A program made the position numbers and the translations under genes. The notes under the pieces are model-generated. The model saw only the letters and a program-made list of their open reading frames with translations. It was not told the origin of the DNA and ran no database searches. From positions 1-45,204 of the forward strand of contig JAUCBJ010001522.1 of the NCBI GenBank assembly GCA_032718475.1: a stretch of DNA of 45,204 bases, in the 5' to 3' direction. Source of the DNA: Nemertoderma westbladi. Its lineage: Eukaryota; Xenacoelomorpha; Nemertodermatida; Nemertodermatidae. This document shows positions 30,466-40,399 of this stretch, one piece after another; position 1 is the first letter of the stretch; the number at the start of each line of letters is the position of its first letter.

Positions 30466-31274
30466 CTGTATTTGGGTGGCTGGAACTCATATTATCGGCC
30501 CATACGTGTCATGCTTCGTGGAGAAGATTGGTCATATCCATTAGCCCAGGGTCGTCCTGGGATCCAGGGTCGTCGATAATCGTCCCCGCGATGGTAGAAC
30601 CCTACGGGTTCTACCATTGAATCCGTGACTGTAAAAAAAATAAATGTTCAATGAAAATAACAGCGCATGACAAAAATAACATGCAGTGTGATACATGATA
30701 CACTACTTTGATTTATCGATGTGCAAATACCTCTAAACAAGAGGAGAGGTATTATATTTTGGAGACAAGGGGGGGGGGGGGGGGTAACGCAAATCCGATC
30801 TCAGCGAATTAATATCTCTGTATTATGTCTCTATTGTCTCTAATGTCTCAATGTTAAATTATCGATTTAGAGAAAGGAGCAGGTTACATATATAGATATA
30901 GATATACAAAATATACATACATATAGATATATACATTTTTATTTTCGCGAAATAAAAATATATCTTTTTAAAAACAGGTATTGGTCTCTTTCTTATTTAC
31001 TTCAATTTATTATTATTATTATTATTACCTAATTGACCAGATCACGCACCCTGCGGTTGTAATTATCTACCTGAGTTTTATTATACAAACATACAGATAT
31101 AGATATGGGTATATATATAAATTTATTTATTCACTAAGTGGCAATAAATTTCTTGATACCGTATCAAGTCACCAAAAATATCAGAATATCATATTATCTG
31201 AAAAAATACAAAGAAGTTGCGGTGTAAAGTAAGACAAAAAATATGTATTTTATAATATAAAAATTAATCTTTTT
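30466..31274. other. Non-coding stretch with hairpin and G-run
   Basis: Contains a 12-bp perfect hairpin (30591-30617) and a run of 16 G (30769-30784). Short TA-rich repeats (AGATATAGATATA) and an (ATT)n tract near 31005-31027 follow. No coding segment or transposon end recognised. Confidence 0.6.
30591..30617. other. Perfect 12-bp hairpin with 3-nt loop
   Basis: ATGGTAGAACCC pairs with GGGTTCTACCAT around the loop TAC. An imperfect direct repeat of CCCAGGGTCGTC lies just upstream. No following T-run, so it is not a simple terminator. Confidence 0.75.
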
Positions 31275-31286
31275 ACCTTTGTTTCC

Positions 31287-31940
31287 TACTACTACTACTA
31301 CTAGGATCGGCATGCTGCATTGCAGCTGCATTTGTAAGAATGCTGTGCCGGCTTATCGACAAAATTGCACCGCCACAACTCCCTATCACCCATGACATTT
31401 GCTAGATCATCCGCATCTTCAAGGCCAGTGTCCTTTAAGATGCGTCTCAAGAAACTCATGGGCTGTCCACCATGCTTATTCACTCCATGAGGCTGCCAAA
31501 GTACAAGATTATGCACTGGCTGGTCCTCACGGCGAAAGCAATGTCCTGCAACGCGGAGGCGATTTTGTTCTAGTGTCAAGCTTGGGGGAATCAATGAGAC
31601 ACCTCCAATGTTATATAGTGTCTGGTTGGAGATGTGTGCATTGTACTTGACACAATGAACCCGGCGTAGCATTCTTGTGAATGTGCCATCCAGAGATTTG
31701 GTGTCCTCAGCAGTTAGAGCCCAGATGGACTCCCGTAGAGGAGTGCCGGAACTACTGGTGCTCTACATAATCGGACCTTAAGTTTCCTATTAATTCTCGG
31801 TGACTTCCAAATCCTGGAAAGCCTATTCAAGGCTGCCCATGCCTTTCCCTTACGTATTAGAAGGTCCTCCCTCACCTGACTTAGTTAACTGTCAAAATTT
31901 TGGTCTTTCTGGAGTTAATAAAAATACCAACACTAGAAGC
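31287..31940 (-). mobile_element. Non-LTR family A, copy A3 (5'-truncated)
   Basis: Flanked by the 12-bp duplication ACCTTTGTTTCC (31275-31286 and 31941-31952). The minus strand carries the C-terminal RT block (MLRRVHCVKYNAHISNQTLY, LWQPHGVNKHGGQPM) and the (TAG)n tail at the left edge. An internal deletion of roughly 100 bases near 31880 joins the region after the FADD domain to the later segment. The precise duplication shows this is an independent insertion. Confidence 0.93.
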
Positions 31941-32039
31941 ACCTTTGTTTCCTTGAAAACGCCGGATATCGCAATACGTATGATGCACATTGCGAACGTT
32001 GCTCCAGAGCTGCATTAGAGAAACCCTCTCTATTGCGGT

Positions 32040-32345
32040 TCACTTTACAGCTTTATCAAGTATCTTTATAATACCAATCTTTGAGAGAGAAACCTTCGAC
32101 TCACAATATTCCTTTGCCTTTGCCGATGATCGACCTGAAATGTTCACTTTCTTTGCGAATTGTCTTGACATTAACGCTTCAAATTGTGCAGAGTGCATTT
32201 CTAAATTTACAACCCCCTTGCAGTGATAAATACGAAACTACATTAGGATGTTCAGCTAGAGCTACCAATTCCTCAATCGTATTGGCTGGACGAAGATCAG
32301 AATTTTTGTCCTTGGGGTTCATTAATCGTTGCCTGCCTTTCTAAT
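32040..32345 (-). pseudogene. Coding-like remnant of unknown family
   Basis: The minus strand from 32345 reads NPKDKNSDLRPANTIEELVA and EHPNVVSYLSLQGG. After a frameshift near 32185 it reads QFEALMSRQFAKKVNISGRS and CESKVSLSKIGIIKILDKAV, ending in TGA at 32040-32042. Codon texture is protein-like in both parts, so this may be an exon or processed copy broken by one frameshift. I do not recognise the family. Confidence 0.35.
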
Positions 32346-33454
32346 TTTCCCAATATAAAAAAAAGTTGCGCCTGTACCTGCTGACCGGTACCGGCTGACT
32401 GGATTAACCAACTTTAAAAAAAAGGCGATAAAATTGTTTTTTATGGTTTTTTATGGTTTTTCATATAATCTTAAAAAACGATGATACGATGATAAAAACG
32501 ATGATAAAGCAGACTAGCAGATGATATAAATGATATAAATTTTGACATTGTTGGATAGTTGTTTTAATATTTGGTTGGTGATTTGAAGAGTAATAAACAA
32601 TTGAATCTTGAATCATAATTATATATTATTTCAGTATTTAGTTATTTTGTTCCAGTAGACAAAGGTTGGTGGTTGGATGGGCCAATCTGCCGATGGCTGG
32701 ATGGGCCGATCTGCTGATGGGGACTAAGGACAGAAGGAACGCCCCCTACTCCATACTCTACTGCTCTACTTCCCTTCTGCACTTCGCACTTGGGCTTATT
32801 TTGTTCCATTTGACACAAGCTGACAAGGCACAGGACAGAAGGGGATTGGATGGGAATGAGGAATGCCCCATCCCAAACCCAACTCTACGTGCAGTCGCAG
32901 ACTGTACTGACTTATTTCAGTATTTTGTCACATTCTGACATTAGACGCAGACAAGGGTTGGACTGGACTGTTGGATGGGATGAGAGTAAGGAACGCCTCA
33001 TACCAGCATACCGGCTACTGTATGTGGTCATATTTCAGTATTTTGTTATATTGGGCAAGTGCAAGGGCTGTACTGTTGTATGTCAGTATTAGGGTTCAAC
33101 AGAAGGCACTTTATGGGACCGAACCGAACCGAAGAAGGGCCAACTTCGGGCCGAACCGAACCGAATCCGAACCGAAGTTCAGAAAGTTACAGCAGCAAGT
33201 TATGGTCATAAATTCGTATTTACGTCACTATACTGGCTGACTGGCAGTAGTGGCAGACTGGTAGGGTGAGTGAGGGAGACTTGAACCCCAAAAGTTATAA
33301 TCGCTCTAAAGAACAGAAATGAATTTTTCAATGCCGTTTTAACTTTTTAACATTACATTTATGATTGCTATCATTTAGAGTTTGAGTTTGAGAATTTCAA
33401 CTATTAAACTTTTTTAATTAGATCAATTATTCGTAGGCCTATTTTCGAAAAAGC

Positions 33455-33486
33455 GTCAAGTCTCCCTCAATGGGGGGAGACTTGAC
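33455..33486. other. 12-bp inverted repeat
   Basis: GTCAAGTCTCCC and GGGAGACTTGAC are separated by 8 bases. The arm sequence GGAGACTTGAACCCC also occurs singly at about 33270 and 33500, so this is a small repeat family around the hairpin. Confidence 0.7.
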
Positions 33487-34081
33487 ACCTAGGGTCGGAG
33501 ACTTGAACCCCACCTCGAATACTTGTAAATTCGTTCAAAAATTCCTAAGAAGTGTAATATTTACATGTTCAACATATCTATTTTCTAGTAGAGCAAAAAA
33601 ATTTCAAAAAATGCGATTGTTAAATTGTTAAATTATTATCCAAAATTTTATACAAATTTAGGTGGTCGTTCACATGGTTCTCCCAACAAGAACTGAATAA
33701 ATACGGTAATAATTAATTAAAACCACATTAAAATTTAACGCGGGTAGGTACTTTTTATTAATGAATATTTTGTATAATTTTCAATCCAGGCATTGTTTTC
33801 CTGTAATTCTATTGATGTGTGCCCGCTTTCTGACGAAGTGGCATCTTGTTTAAGCTGTCAATCACCCAGTTGGTGGGCTACTAACTACATTGCAAAGAGG
33901 GAAGGAAGAGTTGGTTGGCTTGGCTGGGTTTATCAAGGCCTCTCTTTCTCTCTCTGGCCACTCCATTGTATCCACATTCCATTAATAGCTAGGTCTGTGC
34001 AAGTGCCAATCAACTAGTTGGAGTGCTCCGGTGTAATGGTTCCAGGGATGTTAAGTGTTCTTTTATTGTTCTTTTCTTTTA

Positions 34082-34104
34082 TGTTCTTTTATAATAAAAG
34101 AACA
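34082..34104. other. 11-bp hairpin
   Basis: TGTTCTTTTAT and ATAAAAGAACA around a single A. Preceded by imperfect GTTCTTTTAT repeats from 34047, so it may be only local slippage. Confidence 0.65.
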
Positions 34105-34195
34105 ATTCGATATTTTTAGCAAATTATTCTTTTATTATGGAATTACTAAGAAACTGCAAAAGCTACTGAGAAAATATACCCTACTGCGACTGCCC

Positions 34196-34226
<31 letters not shown>

Positions 34227-34473
34227 TGCAAGCCAGTAGGTGGTAGTGGTAGATACATGTACGGGACGGGGGTACCAGCCACCATGCAGGATGCAGCCAT
34301 GCATATATTCTGACTTAATCCAGGCAGGCCTCTAATAATTGCAGAATTGATAGGCTTATTGACTGCATTACATAAAGTGATAAAGTACTGGCACTGGCAG
34401 ACCGAATGGACACAATTTGAATATCCCGCAATGTCGCTCAGTTGAATTGTTCAGTTAGTTACCTCAGTCAGTT

Positions 34474-35036
34474 AGTACCTTAGATCATGGATAGAGAGTA
34501 GCAAAAAGGACATAGAAGTTAGGAAAGCAAAGGCTTGGGTAGCTCTATCAAAAATGGATGCCATCTGCAAATCAGATCTCTCCAGGCACCTGAAGACTAA
34601 GTTCTTTCGAGCCACAGTGGAAAGTGTATTTTTATATGGGGGTGAGACCTGGACACTGACTAAATCACTTGAACAACGAATTTATGGACACAAGACTACT
34701 AAGGGCAGCCATAAACATCAGCTGGAGACAACACATGACAAATGCCGAGCTGTATGGTACGATGACCACCTGTAGCAACCACCGTCCGTGAACGCAGATT
34801 AAGATTCAGTGGGCACTGCTGGCGAAGTAAAGACGAGGTCATACCAGGTCTACTTCTCTGGCAACCAACTCATGGAAAGCGTAGTCGTGGACGACCGGCC
34901 ATAACATATATAGATCAACTTGAAAGGGATACTGAACTTGGGAGAAACGAAATTGCGACAACTATGGAGAATCGGGAAGCCTGGAAGGATCTCATTTCCA
35001 CTGTCCGAGTTCGCTCGACCTAGTAGTAGTAGTAGT
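34474..35036 (+). pseudogene. C-terminal reverse transcriptase and 3' end of family B (right part of B1)
   Basis: Begins AGTACCTTAGATCATGG exactly where the left part of B1 stops. The RT C-terminal region follows in broken frames (SDLSRHLKTKFFRATVESVF, FLYGGETWTLTKSLEQRI). The 3' end GTTCGCTCGACC and five TAG units (35021-35036) match copy B3. Frameshifts occur near 34685 and 34775. Confidence 0.88.
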
Positions 35037-35296
35037 AACTTATCAAGCGGCCAAAGGTTAGATGGATTGAATATTTACAATAGGTTTAAGAGAGAAGGGA
35101 TGAATATGGTGTACTTTATGTGCCCCAAAGTCCAAGTGGGATATGTTTGATTTCAGTATCAATGCAGTAGGTCTATCAGATATTTCCGAAGATATATTGC
35201 CTGTGAAAACTTCAAGTGGCGATGCTACGGATACCATGAATGATGGTAATGAGCTTTGTGGTTGTGGGCGGAGTTCTAACAATGTGGAGTTTTAAA
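35037..35296 (+). pseudogene. Coding exon of unknown family, 3' part after element B1
   Basis: The duplicated AACTTATC (35037-35044) restores the reading frame of the exon left at 7750: NLSSGQRLDGLNIYNRFKRE, MVYFMCPK, then a 1-nt shift near 35140. The frame then continues as WDMFDFSINAVGLSDISEDI and ends CGRSSNNVEF with TAA at 35294-35296. This is either the natural C terminus or the read-through of an exon end. With 7401-7750 it makes about 200 codons of one protein. Family unknown. Confidence 0.55.
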
Positions 35297-36879
35297 TCTC
35301 CAAAAAGGTGGAGTAAAACGTCATAAAAAAAATTGATGTCCCTGGTTACGATTTATAACAAATGGATACTAATAATCTGTGCATTCACGTTCAATTTGAT
35401 ATCATATCAGGGTTCGGTTACAAATTCAACTGCCCCATTCCAAATCCAGGTAACCAGTAACAAATCTAAGCACATGGTGACAAAACTTAATACCCAGAGA
35501 GTATCAGAGTGTCAAGTTACGATTTCGATTACTCAGATATATATCTGATTGTCAGTTAACTTTTTATCACAACTTACAAATGTATAAAAAAATTTGCAAC
35601 TTGTTATAGCAACATCACCTTTCCTGCAACATATACACAGTCATATACATATACACCTATACACTCAGTAGACTTAACCCTTACAAGCACAAGGCCTTTT
35701 CTACTCCTGAAACGCCCGAGGGGGGGGGGGGGGGGGGGGGGGTGGATTCCACCCTCCCATCTGATCTTGGCTATTTGTGAATGGATTTTTTTGAAATTTT
35801 GTGCAATATTCGCATATATAACAGGCATATTCGAAACTCAAAACCAAAAAATTTTTAGAAAATCACAGTAGTGACACCGTGTTGGCACCTTTCTCTCAGG
35901 GTACTAAAAAAAATTTTGTACCATGCTTATTGCGGCTCTATATGTTTGAATGTTTTTTGAAAATTGGTCAACCCGTACACAAACATATTACAAGTATTTA
36001 CATGCAAATACACTTTTGTATACAATACAACCACGCTGATTCCAAATACGTTGTCTATGTTTTCACTGCAATTCAAGTTTTTCCGCAATTGCGAGATCAA
36101 TTTTTTCGCATTTTAATACTTGCACTTTTCGTGCTATTGTGGTGCTTCTTAAAAATTCCGAATTTTGACATAGAATTATACAAAATTTTGTTATAAATGG
36201 GTTCTGCGTTCACAATAACCCAATATTACCGATATTTATACGGCATTGGATAAGTTAACAACTGAAACAAGTAGTTTATTTGAAAATTATATATTTGAAA
36301 AGTCCTAGTAGGGGATCTTTTCATTTTCGAGCCATTTTGGGTAACTACAGCATCTTATAATTGTCACCAATGAAATCAGCACATACGAAATCCTCAGTAT
36401 GGGTGAGGATATTGACATTGTATCCTATTTCAAAATGTTAAATTTCACACTACTTGCACTTTTGGTGCTCTTGTGGTACTTTTCAAATTTCCAAATTTCA
36501 ACACGAATTTTACCCGTAATTTGGTAATTTGTAATCCGTAATTCGGTGTTCAAAATATTTTGTAATTGTGAAATTTGAGAAATTTAGAGAAATGTGAAAT
36601 TTAGTGCTGAAAAGTGCTGACATAGGTGTCACAGCTTCCTTGTATCTCGAAAACTACAGGTCGTGTGAACTTCTGGATTTTTTCATAATGATCGCTGATA
36701 AATTTGAGGAATCTACATGGAATTTGGAGTTCCCTTAATCGATCATCCCTGGGGGGGGGGGGGGGGGGGGGGGGGGATTCCAACCCACTTGGGCTTTTCA
36801 AGGTTAATGTTTAAATGGAGTGGAGAAGTAAATGCAGACCTACTAAACTTGAAAACGTTACTACTTCGCAGTCGATACA
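35297..36879. other. AT-rich non-coding stretch with two G-runs
   Basis: G-runs lie at 35720-35742 (23 G) and 36751-36776 (26 G). Each is followed by a GATTCCAxCC-type sequence (GGATTCCACCC and ATTCCAACCC), suggesting copies of one repeat. The rest is AT-rich with AAATTTTG-type words. No coding frame with recognisable motifs. Confidence 0.55.
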
Positions 36880-37110
36880 CTCCATGGGGTGCTCTTTGCA
36901 GGACATTGTTTTCGCAGTGAGGACCAGCCTGTACATAATCTTGTGCTTTGGCAGCCCCATGGAGAAGAGGATAAGCATGAAGAATAGGAGGAGGATAAGC
37001 CTTAAAAATGATATTGCAATGACCTAGTGGATAGGGTGGTGGCGCAATTTTATTTATAAGCATAGCATTCTTAATGCACGCTGCAATGATGCATGCAATT
37101 GTGGATTGTA
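36880..37110 (+). mobile_element. Decayed non-LTR family A fragment, A4
   Basis: GCAGGACATTGTTTTCGCAG, GTGAGGACCAGCC and CTTTGGCAGCCCCATGGAG match the A 3' coding end with many changes. GGCGCAATTTTATTTATAAG and CATTCTTAA correspond to the terminal GGTGCAATTTTGTTGACAAG and CATTCTTAA. Much more diverged than A1-A3, so an older insertion. Confidence 0.75.
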
Positions 37111-38129
37111 TTGAGGTGGCAAAAATATTTTTTAAAGCCAGCATAGCATCTCCATGTGCAGCTTCAATGGATGTGGTCGATTATAGTATTAGTAGTATTG
37201 GGGGCTCTACCAGGGTAATTTGAAGGAACAAAACGCAAGCGCAATGATGGCTTGTTACAGCAACTCTGGCTTGGTGGAGCAGCGCTGTGCGAGATGCATA
37301 ACAAACATAACAAAAGACACATTATAATGACACATCACAAAGACTAAAATTATATAAGATTAGACAATATGCAGTGGTGTCGGAGTTCTGCTCTTTACTT
37401 CATATGTGATAATTGAATGTACCAACATACTTGGGCTTAATGTCCTGATTCTATATTTCTTTGTAGTTTAAGGTGTGTAAAACTCTTGTGTTTACCTTTA
37501 AAAAGAACAATTATGTGAGAACTAACACTTTGCGGAAGTTTGGGGAAGTTCGGCACAAACAAAAGGACAATATCTTCCTTTCAACCTTCATTTTCCCCGG
37601 TAACTGTATAGCCTTTCGGATTCTGAGACATTTCGGATCACTGCCAGAGGAAGGCAGCAGCCCCAGTTTCACTGAATATGAAGATGATGAGCAGATGTCA
37701 TATTCATTGTAAGGCTTGTCCAATGAACCCCCGAAAGTCTGGTGTAGGTCCCTCTATCCCCTCAAAGTCTGGTATTAGTTCCCCAGGACACAAAATGGCT
37801 GGTGTTGATCCCCCAAAGTGTGGTGGTGGTCACCTGGGTCCAGCAAGATAAAAATAAAAATAAGTCCAACCAGCTCCCAAAGGTCTATTTTCGGTCCCCA
37901 TTGTCTCTTCCCTCAAGCACCGCAATTTTAGACCCATGTATGACAGACCCCAATCTATGCTCTATCGTTGCTCAATGCTCACCTATGTTCATGAGAGATA
38001 ATTACAATATCGTATGATGAGTGAATATTAGAACCACTAATATCACAAGATCAGGATGATATTAGATTCATTCATATCATAAACTGAACTTTTAGGACTC
38101 TATTATTTGACCTATTGGTCACAGAATAT
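37111..38129. other. Non-coding stretch with a short degenerate tandem repeat
   Basis: At about 37728-37835 a unit of roughly 35 bp (AAAGTCTGGTxTTxGTCCCC) recurs about four times. A 79-codon frame at 37473-37712 has no recognised motif. Nothing else is supported. Confidence 0.5.
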
Positions 38130-40092
38130 ACTACTACTACTAGGTCGAGCGAACTCGGACAGTGGAAATGAGATCCTTCCAGGCTTCCCGATTCTCCATA
38201 GTTGTCGCAATTTCGTTTCTCCCAAGTTCAGTATCCCTTTCAAGTTGATCTATATATGTTATGGCAGGTCGTCCACGACTACGCTTTCCATGAGTTGGTT
38301 GCCAGAGAAGTAGATCTGGTATGACCTCGTCTTTACTTCGCCAGCAGTGCCCACTGAATCTTAATCTGCGTTCACGGAGGGTGGTTGATACAGATGGTAT
38401 TGTACCATAAAGCTCCGCGTTTGTCATGTGTTGTCTCCAGCTGATGTTTAGGGCTGCCCTTAGCAGTCTTGTGTAGCAACCATCAATTCGTTGTTCAAGT
38501 GATTTAGTCATTGTCCAGGTCTCACCCCCGTATAAAAATACACTTTCCACTGTGGCTCGAAAGAACTTAGTCTTCAGGTGCCTGGAGAGATCTGATTTCC
38601 AGATGGTATCCATTTTTGATAGAGCTACCCAAGCCTTTGCTTTCCTAACTTCTATGTCCTTTTTGCTACTCTCTATCCATGATCCAAGGTACTGGAAGTC
38701 ATCGACCTTCCTTAGTTGATTATTATCAATGGTTGTCAAGTTTCCATCAACATTAAAGGTCATGAATTCGGTCTTGGTAGCATTTATATACAATCCAACC
38801 TCCTTAGCAGCCCTCTCCACTTTATTTAGTAGAAGCTGTGCATCTGCTAGCGTATTAGAGAGCAGGGCGATGTCATCCGCAAAGTCGGTGTCTGTGACTG
38901 TAGTTGCCGGATATCTACTACTTCTGCGTTCTTGAAGTGTGAATCCCAGATCTTCACCCTTTGTGGCCGTCCTCATTGCATAATCCAGCACAATTACAAA
39001 TAGTAATGGTACTAATGTGTCACCTTGCAGTACGCCAGCCAGGATTGAGAAAAGCTCAGTTTCACCATCTGGTGAGAGTACCTGCGCTTCTGTGTCACAA
39101 TATAACAATCCAATGCCAGCAACAATTACTTCTGGTATTCCATAAGCTCTTAGGATTTCAAGAATTTTACCTCTATGGATGGAGTCGAATGCCTTCTTGA
39201 AGTCCACAAAAGTCATGACTGCGGGGAGATTCTTTGACTTAATTCCTTCAATCAGTCTCCGTAGTGCAAGTATCTGAGCTATTGTTGATCTACTTGGTCG
39301 AAATCCGTTTTGGCTCTTACGCAGTAGTTTCTCTATGTGAGGCCTAATCCTATATAGAATCATTTTATTGTATATTTTGGCAGCTACCACAAGCAGACAG
39401 ATCCCACGATAGTTTGTTGGTATGCCGAGGTCTCCTTTCTTGGGGAGAGGCTTTAGTTGACCTTTAGTCCAAATTGGTGGTGGCTTTTCCACTTTTAACA
39501 TCCGGTTGCAAACATTCAATAATGGTCTATTTAGCACTCCGGTTTTCCATACCTCCGCTGGGATTTCATCTAATCCACTCGCTTTATTATTGGACATGCT
39601 TTTAATGCTTCTTTGGAGTTCGGCAGGTGTGAAGTCCCCTGTTTCTATAGGTAGTGTCTTGTCATATATTTTCCTTGTAGGGCTGACCTCGATGTTTGGT
39701 GGCTGCCCAAGCAAGTTGCTGAAGTGATTTTTCCACTTCCCAACACGTTCTTCAGGACTATCGGCTTTGAGGCGCCCCTTTGCACAACTTTTCCGACCAC
39801 ATACCTCATTTACAGTTTGCCAGGTAAGTCTTGATTGTTGCTGTATGTGAGCAGTTGTAATTGCTTCAGTTTTATCCTGTATGTACTTTTCCTGGCTGAT
39901 GTTGTAGGCCAATTTAAGATCGTCCTTAGCTTTCTTAACCTTGTTAATGTTTTCGGTTGTTGGTTGTTCGGTTTTAACTTTGTAGGCTATCTTAAGATCT
40001 TCTCTCTTACAAGTAACCTCAGAGTTTTGCCATGGCACATACTGTTTTCGTTTAGGTTTCTGGGGGATATGCCTCTTAGCTGATTCCTTAGC
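38130..40092 (-). mobile_element. Non-LTR family B, copy B3 (5'-truncated, coding frame intact)
   Basis: The 3' end is (TAG)n plus TCGAGCGAACTC on the plus strand (38129-38155). Similarity to B1 ends near 40090 (GCCTCTTAGCTGATTCC), so the endonuclease half is missing. No target duplication was found: AGAATATA at the tail has no partner near 40090-40130. The unbroken frame suggests a recent insertion. Confidence 0.85.
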
Positions 40093-40101
40093 TGATAACA
40101 T
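38140..40101 (-). CDS. Reverse transcriptase ORF of B3, 653 codons, endonuclease lost
   Basis: A single open frame. Order: a basic linker (KPKRKQYVPWQ; NINKVKKAKDDLKLAYN), the RT entry block (NNKASGLDEIPAEVWK, LKPLPKKGDLGIPTNYRGIC), SQNGFRPSRS, motif A FVDFKKAFDSIHRGK (about residue 297), motif B GVLQGDTLVPLLF, motif C DTDFADDIALLS (about 406), then the thumb and C-terminal block (LWQPTHGKRSRGRPAITYID). All catalytic aspartates are present. The ATG at 40101 lies just outside the element or at its edge and is fortuitous. The protein lacks the N-terminal APE endonuclease, so autonomous retrotransposition is unlikely. It lies divergent to the crystallin gene. Confidence 0.9.
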   Translation of the reverse strand: MLSAKESAKRHIPQKPKRKQYVPWQNSEVTCKREDLKIAYKVKTEQPTTENINKVKKAKDDLKLAYNISQEKYIQDKTEAITTAHIQQQSRLTWQTVNEVCGRKSCAKGRLKADSPEERVGKWKNHFSNLLGQPPNIEVSPTRKIYDKTLPIETGDFTPAELQRSIKSMSNNKASGLDEIPAEVWKTGVLNRPLLNVCNRMLKVEKPPPIWTKGQLKPLPKKGDLGIPTNYRGICLLVVAAKIYNKMILYRIRPHIEKLLRKSQNGFRPSRSTIAQILALRRLIEGIKSKNLPAVMTFVDFKKAFDSIHRGKILEILRAYGIPEVIVAGIGLLYCDTEAQVLSPDGETELFSILAGVLQGDTLVPLLFVIVLDYAMRTATKGEDLGFTLQERRSSRYPATTVTDTDFADDIALLSNTLADAQLLLNKVERAAKEVGLYINATKTEFMTFNVDGNLTTIDNNQLRKVDDFQYLGSWIESSKKDIEVRKAKAWVALSKMDTIWKSDLSRHLKTKFFRATVESVFLYGGETWTMTKSLEQRIDGCYTRLLRAALNISWRQHMTNAELYGTIPSVSTTLRERRLRFSGHCWRSKDEVIPDLLLWQPTHGKRSRGRPAITYIDQLERDTELGRNEIATTMENREAWKDLISTVRVRST

Positions 40102-40399
40102 TATTGTTCTAATTTAATTGAACGTTTAGTGCATTTGTACTGTACGTGTTATAAGTCATGGATGGATGGAAGGATGCGTCATCATGTGATTGTGCACTGG
40201 TGCCTTATATAAATATTGAACATTAAAGTAACTAGTTTTTCTTGACAAATGAAACGTCACACACCGTTCCTAATTAATCAAGGTTGCACCAACACGATTC
40301 TCGATAATCAGGCATATAATTTACTATGACAATTATAGACAGCAATAATGCTAGCCAAACTCAATTTATTCTAATCTGGTGGTGTTTATTTATTATTAG
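40093..40399. other. Region upstream of the crystallin exon
   Basis: A TATA-like TATATAAA (40206-40213) and an ATG at 40326 in frame with the crystallin exon are visible. The exon/intron comparison (see the gene) suggests the frame before 40400 is intron, ending in TTTATTTATTATTAG. No first-half Greek-key exon is seen here. Confidence 0.5.
40206..40213 (+). promoter_or_regulatory. Possible TATA box
   Basis: TATATAAA, 112 bases before the ATG at 40326. It matters only if transcription starts here rather than at an upstream exon. AT-rich surroundings make a chance match likely. Confidence 0.2.

Larger units (their letters stand above)
32346..34473. other. Non-coding right flank of the 21-kb interruption
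   Basis: Contains degenerate repeats at 32630-33090 (ATTTCAGTATTTTGT followed by TTGGATGGG and AAGGAACGCC), a (CCGAA)n patch at 33117-33177, inverted repeats at 33455-33486 and 34082-34104, and a 29-G run at 34198-34226. The right edge is where family B sequence resumes. No gene supported. Confidence 0.6.
7751..35036 (+). mobile_element. Non-LTR retrotransposon family B, copy B1, split by nested insertions
   Basis: The element starts at TTATATAGTCAGGTCAGG (7751; repeated at 8628 through the tandem duplication), right after AACTTATC. Its 3' end is the (TAG)n tail at 35021-35036, right before AACTTATC (35037-35044). Between them the B coding sequence is interrupted by a DNA transposon (10637-12478) and by the block 13189-34473. 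The left part stops at GACTTCC and the right part resumes at AGTACCTT, matching uninterrupted GACTTCCAGTACCTTGG in copy B3 (about 38690-38705, minus). I read these as one ancestral insertion. Many frameshifts and stops make it defective. Confidence 0.75.

Noticed and set aside
13189-34473. A single DNA transposon with CACCC ends filling B1
   Set aside because: The left edge begins CACCC but the right edge has no matching GGGTG and there is no target duplication.
40326-40399. Signal-anchor N terminus (FILIWWCLFII) of the crystallin protein
   Set aside because: The equivalent exon start at 41800 shows the fold begins after a phase-2 acceptor; the same acceptor pattern exists at 40399, so these codons are probably intron.
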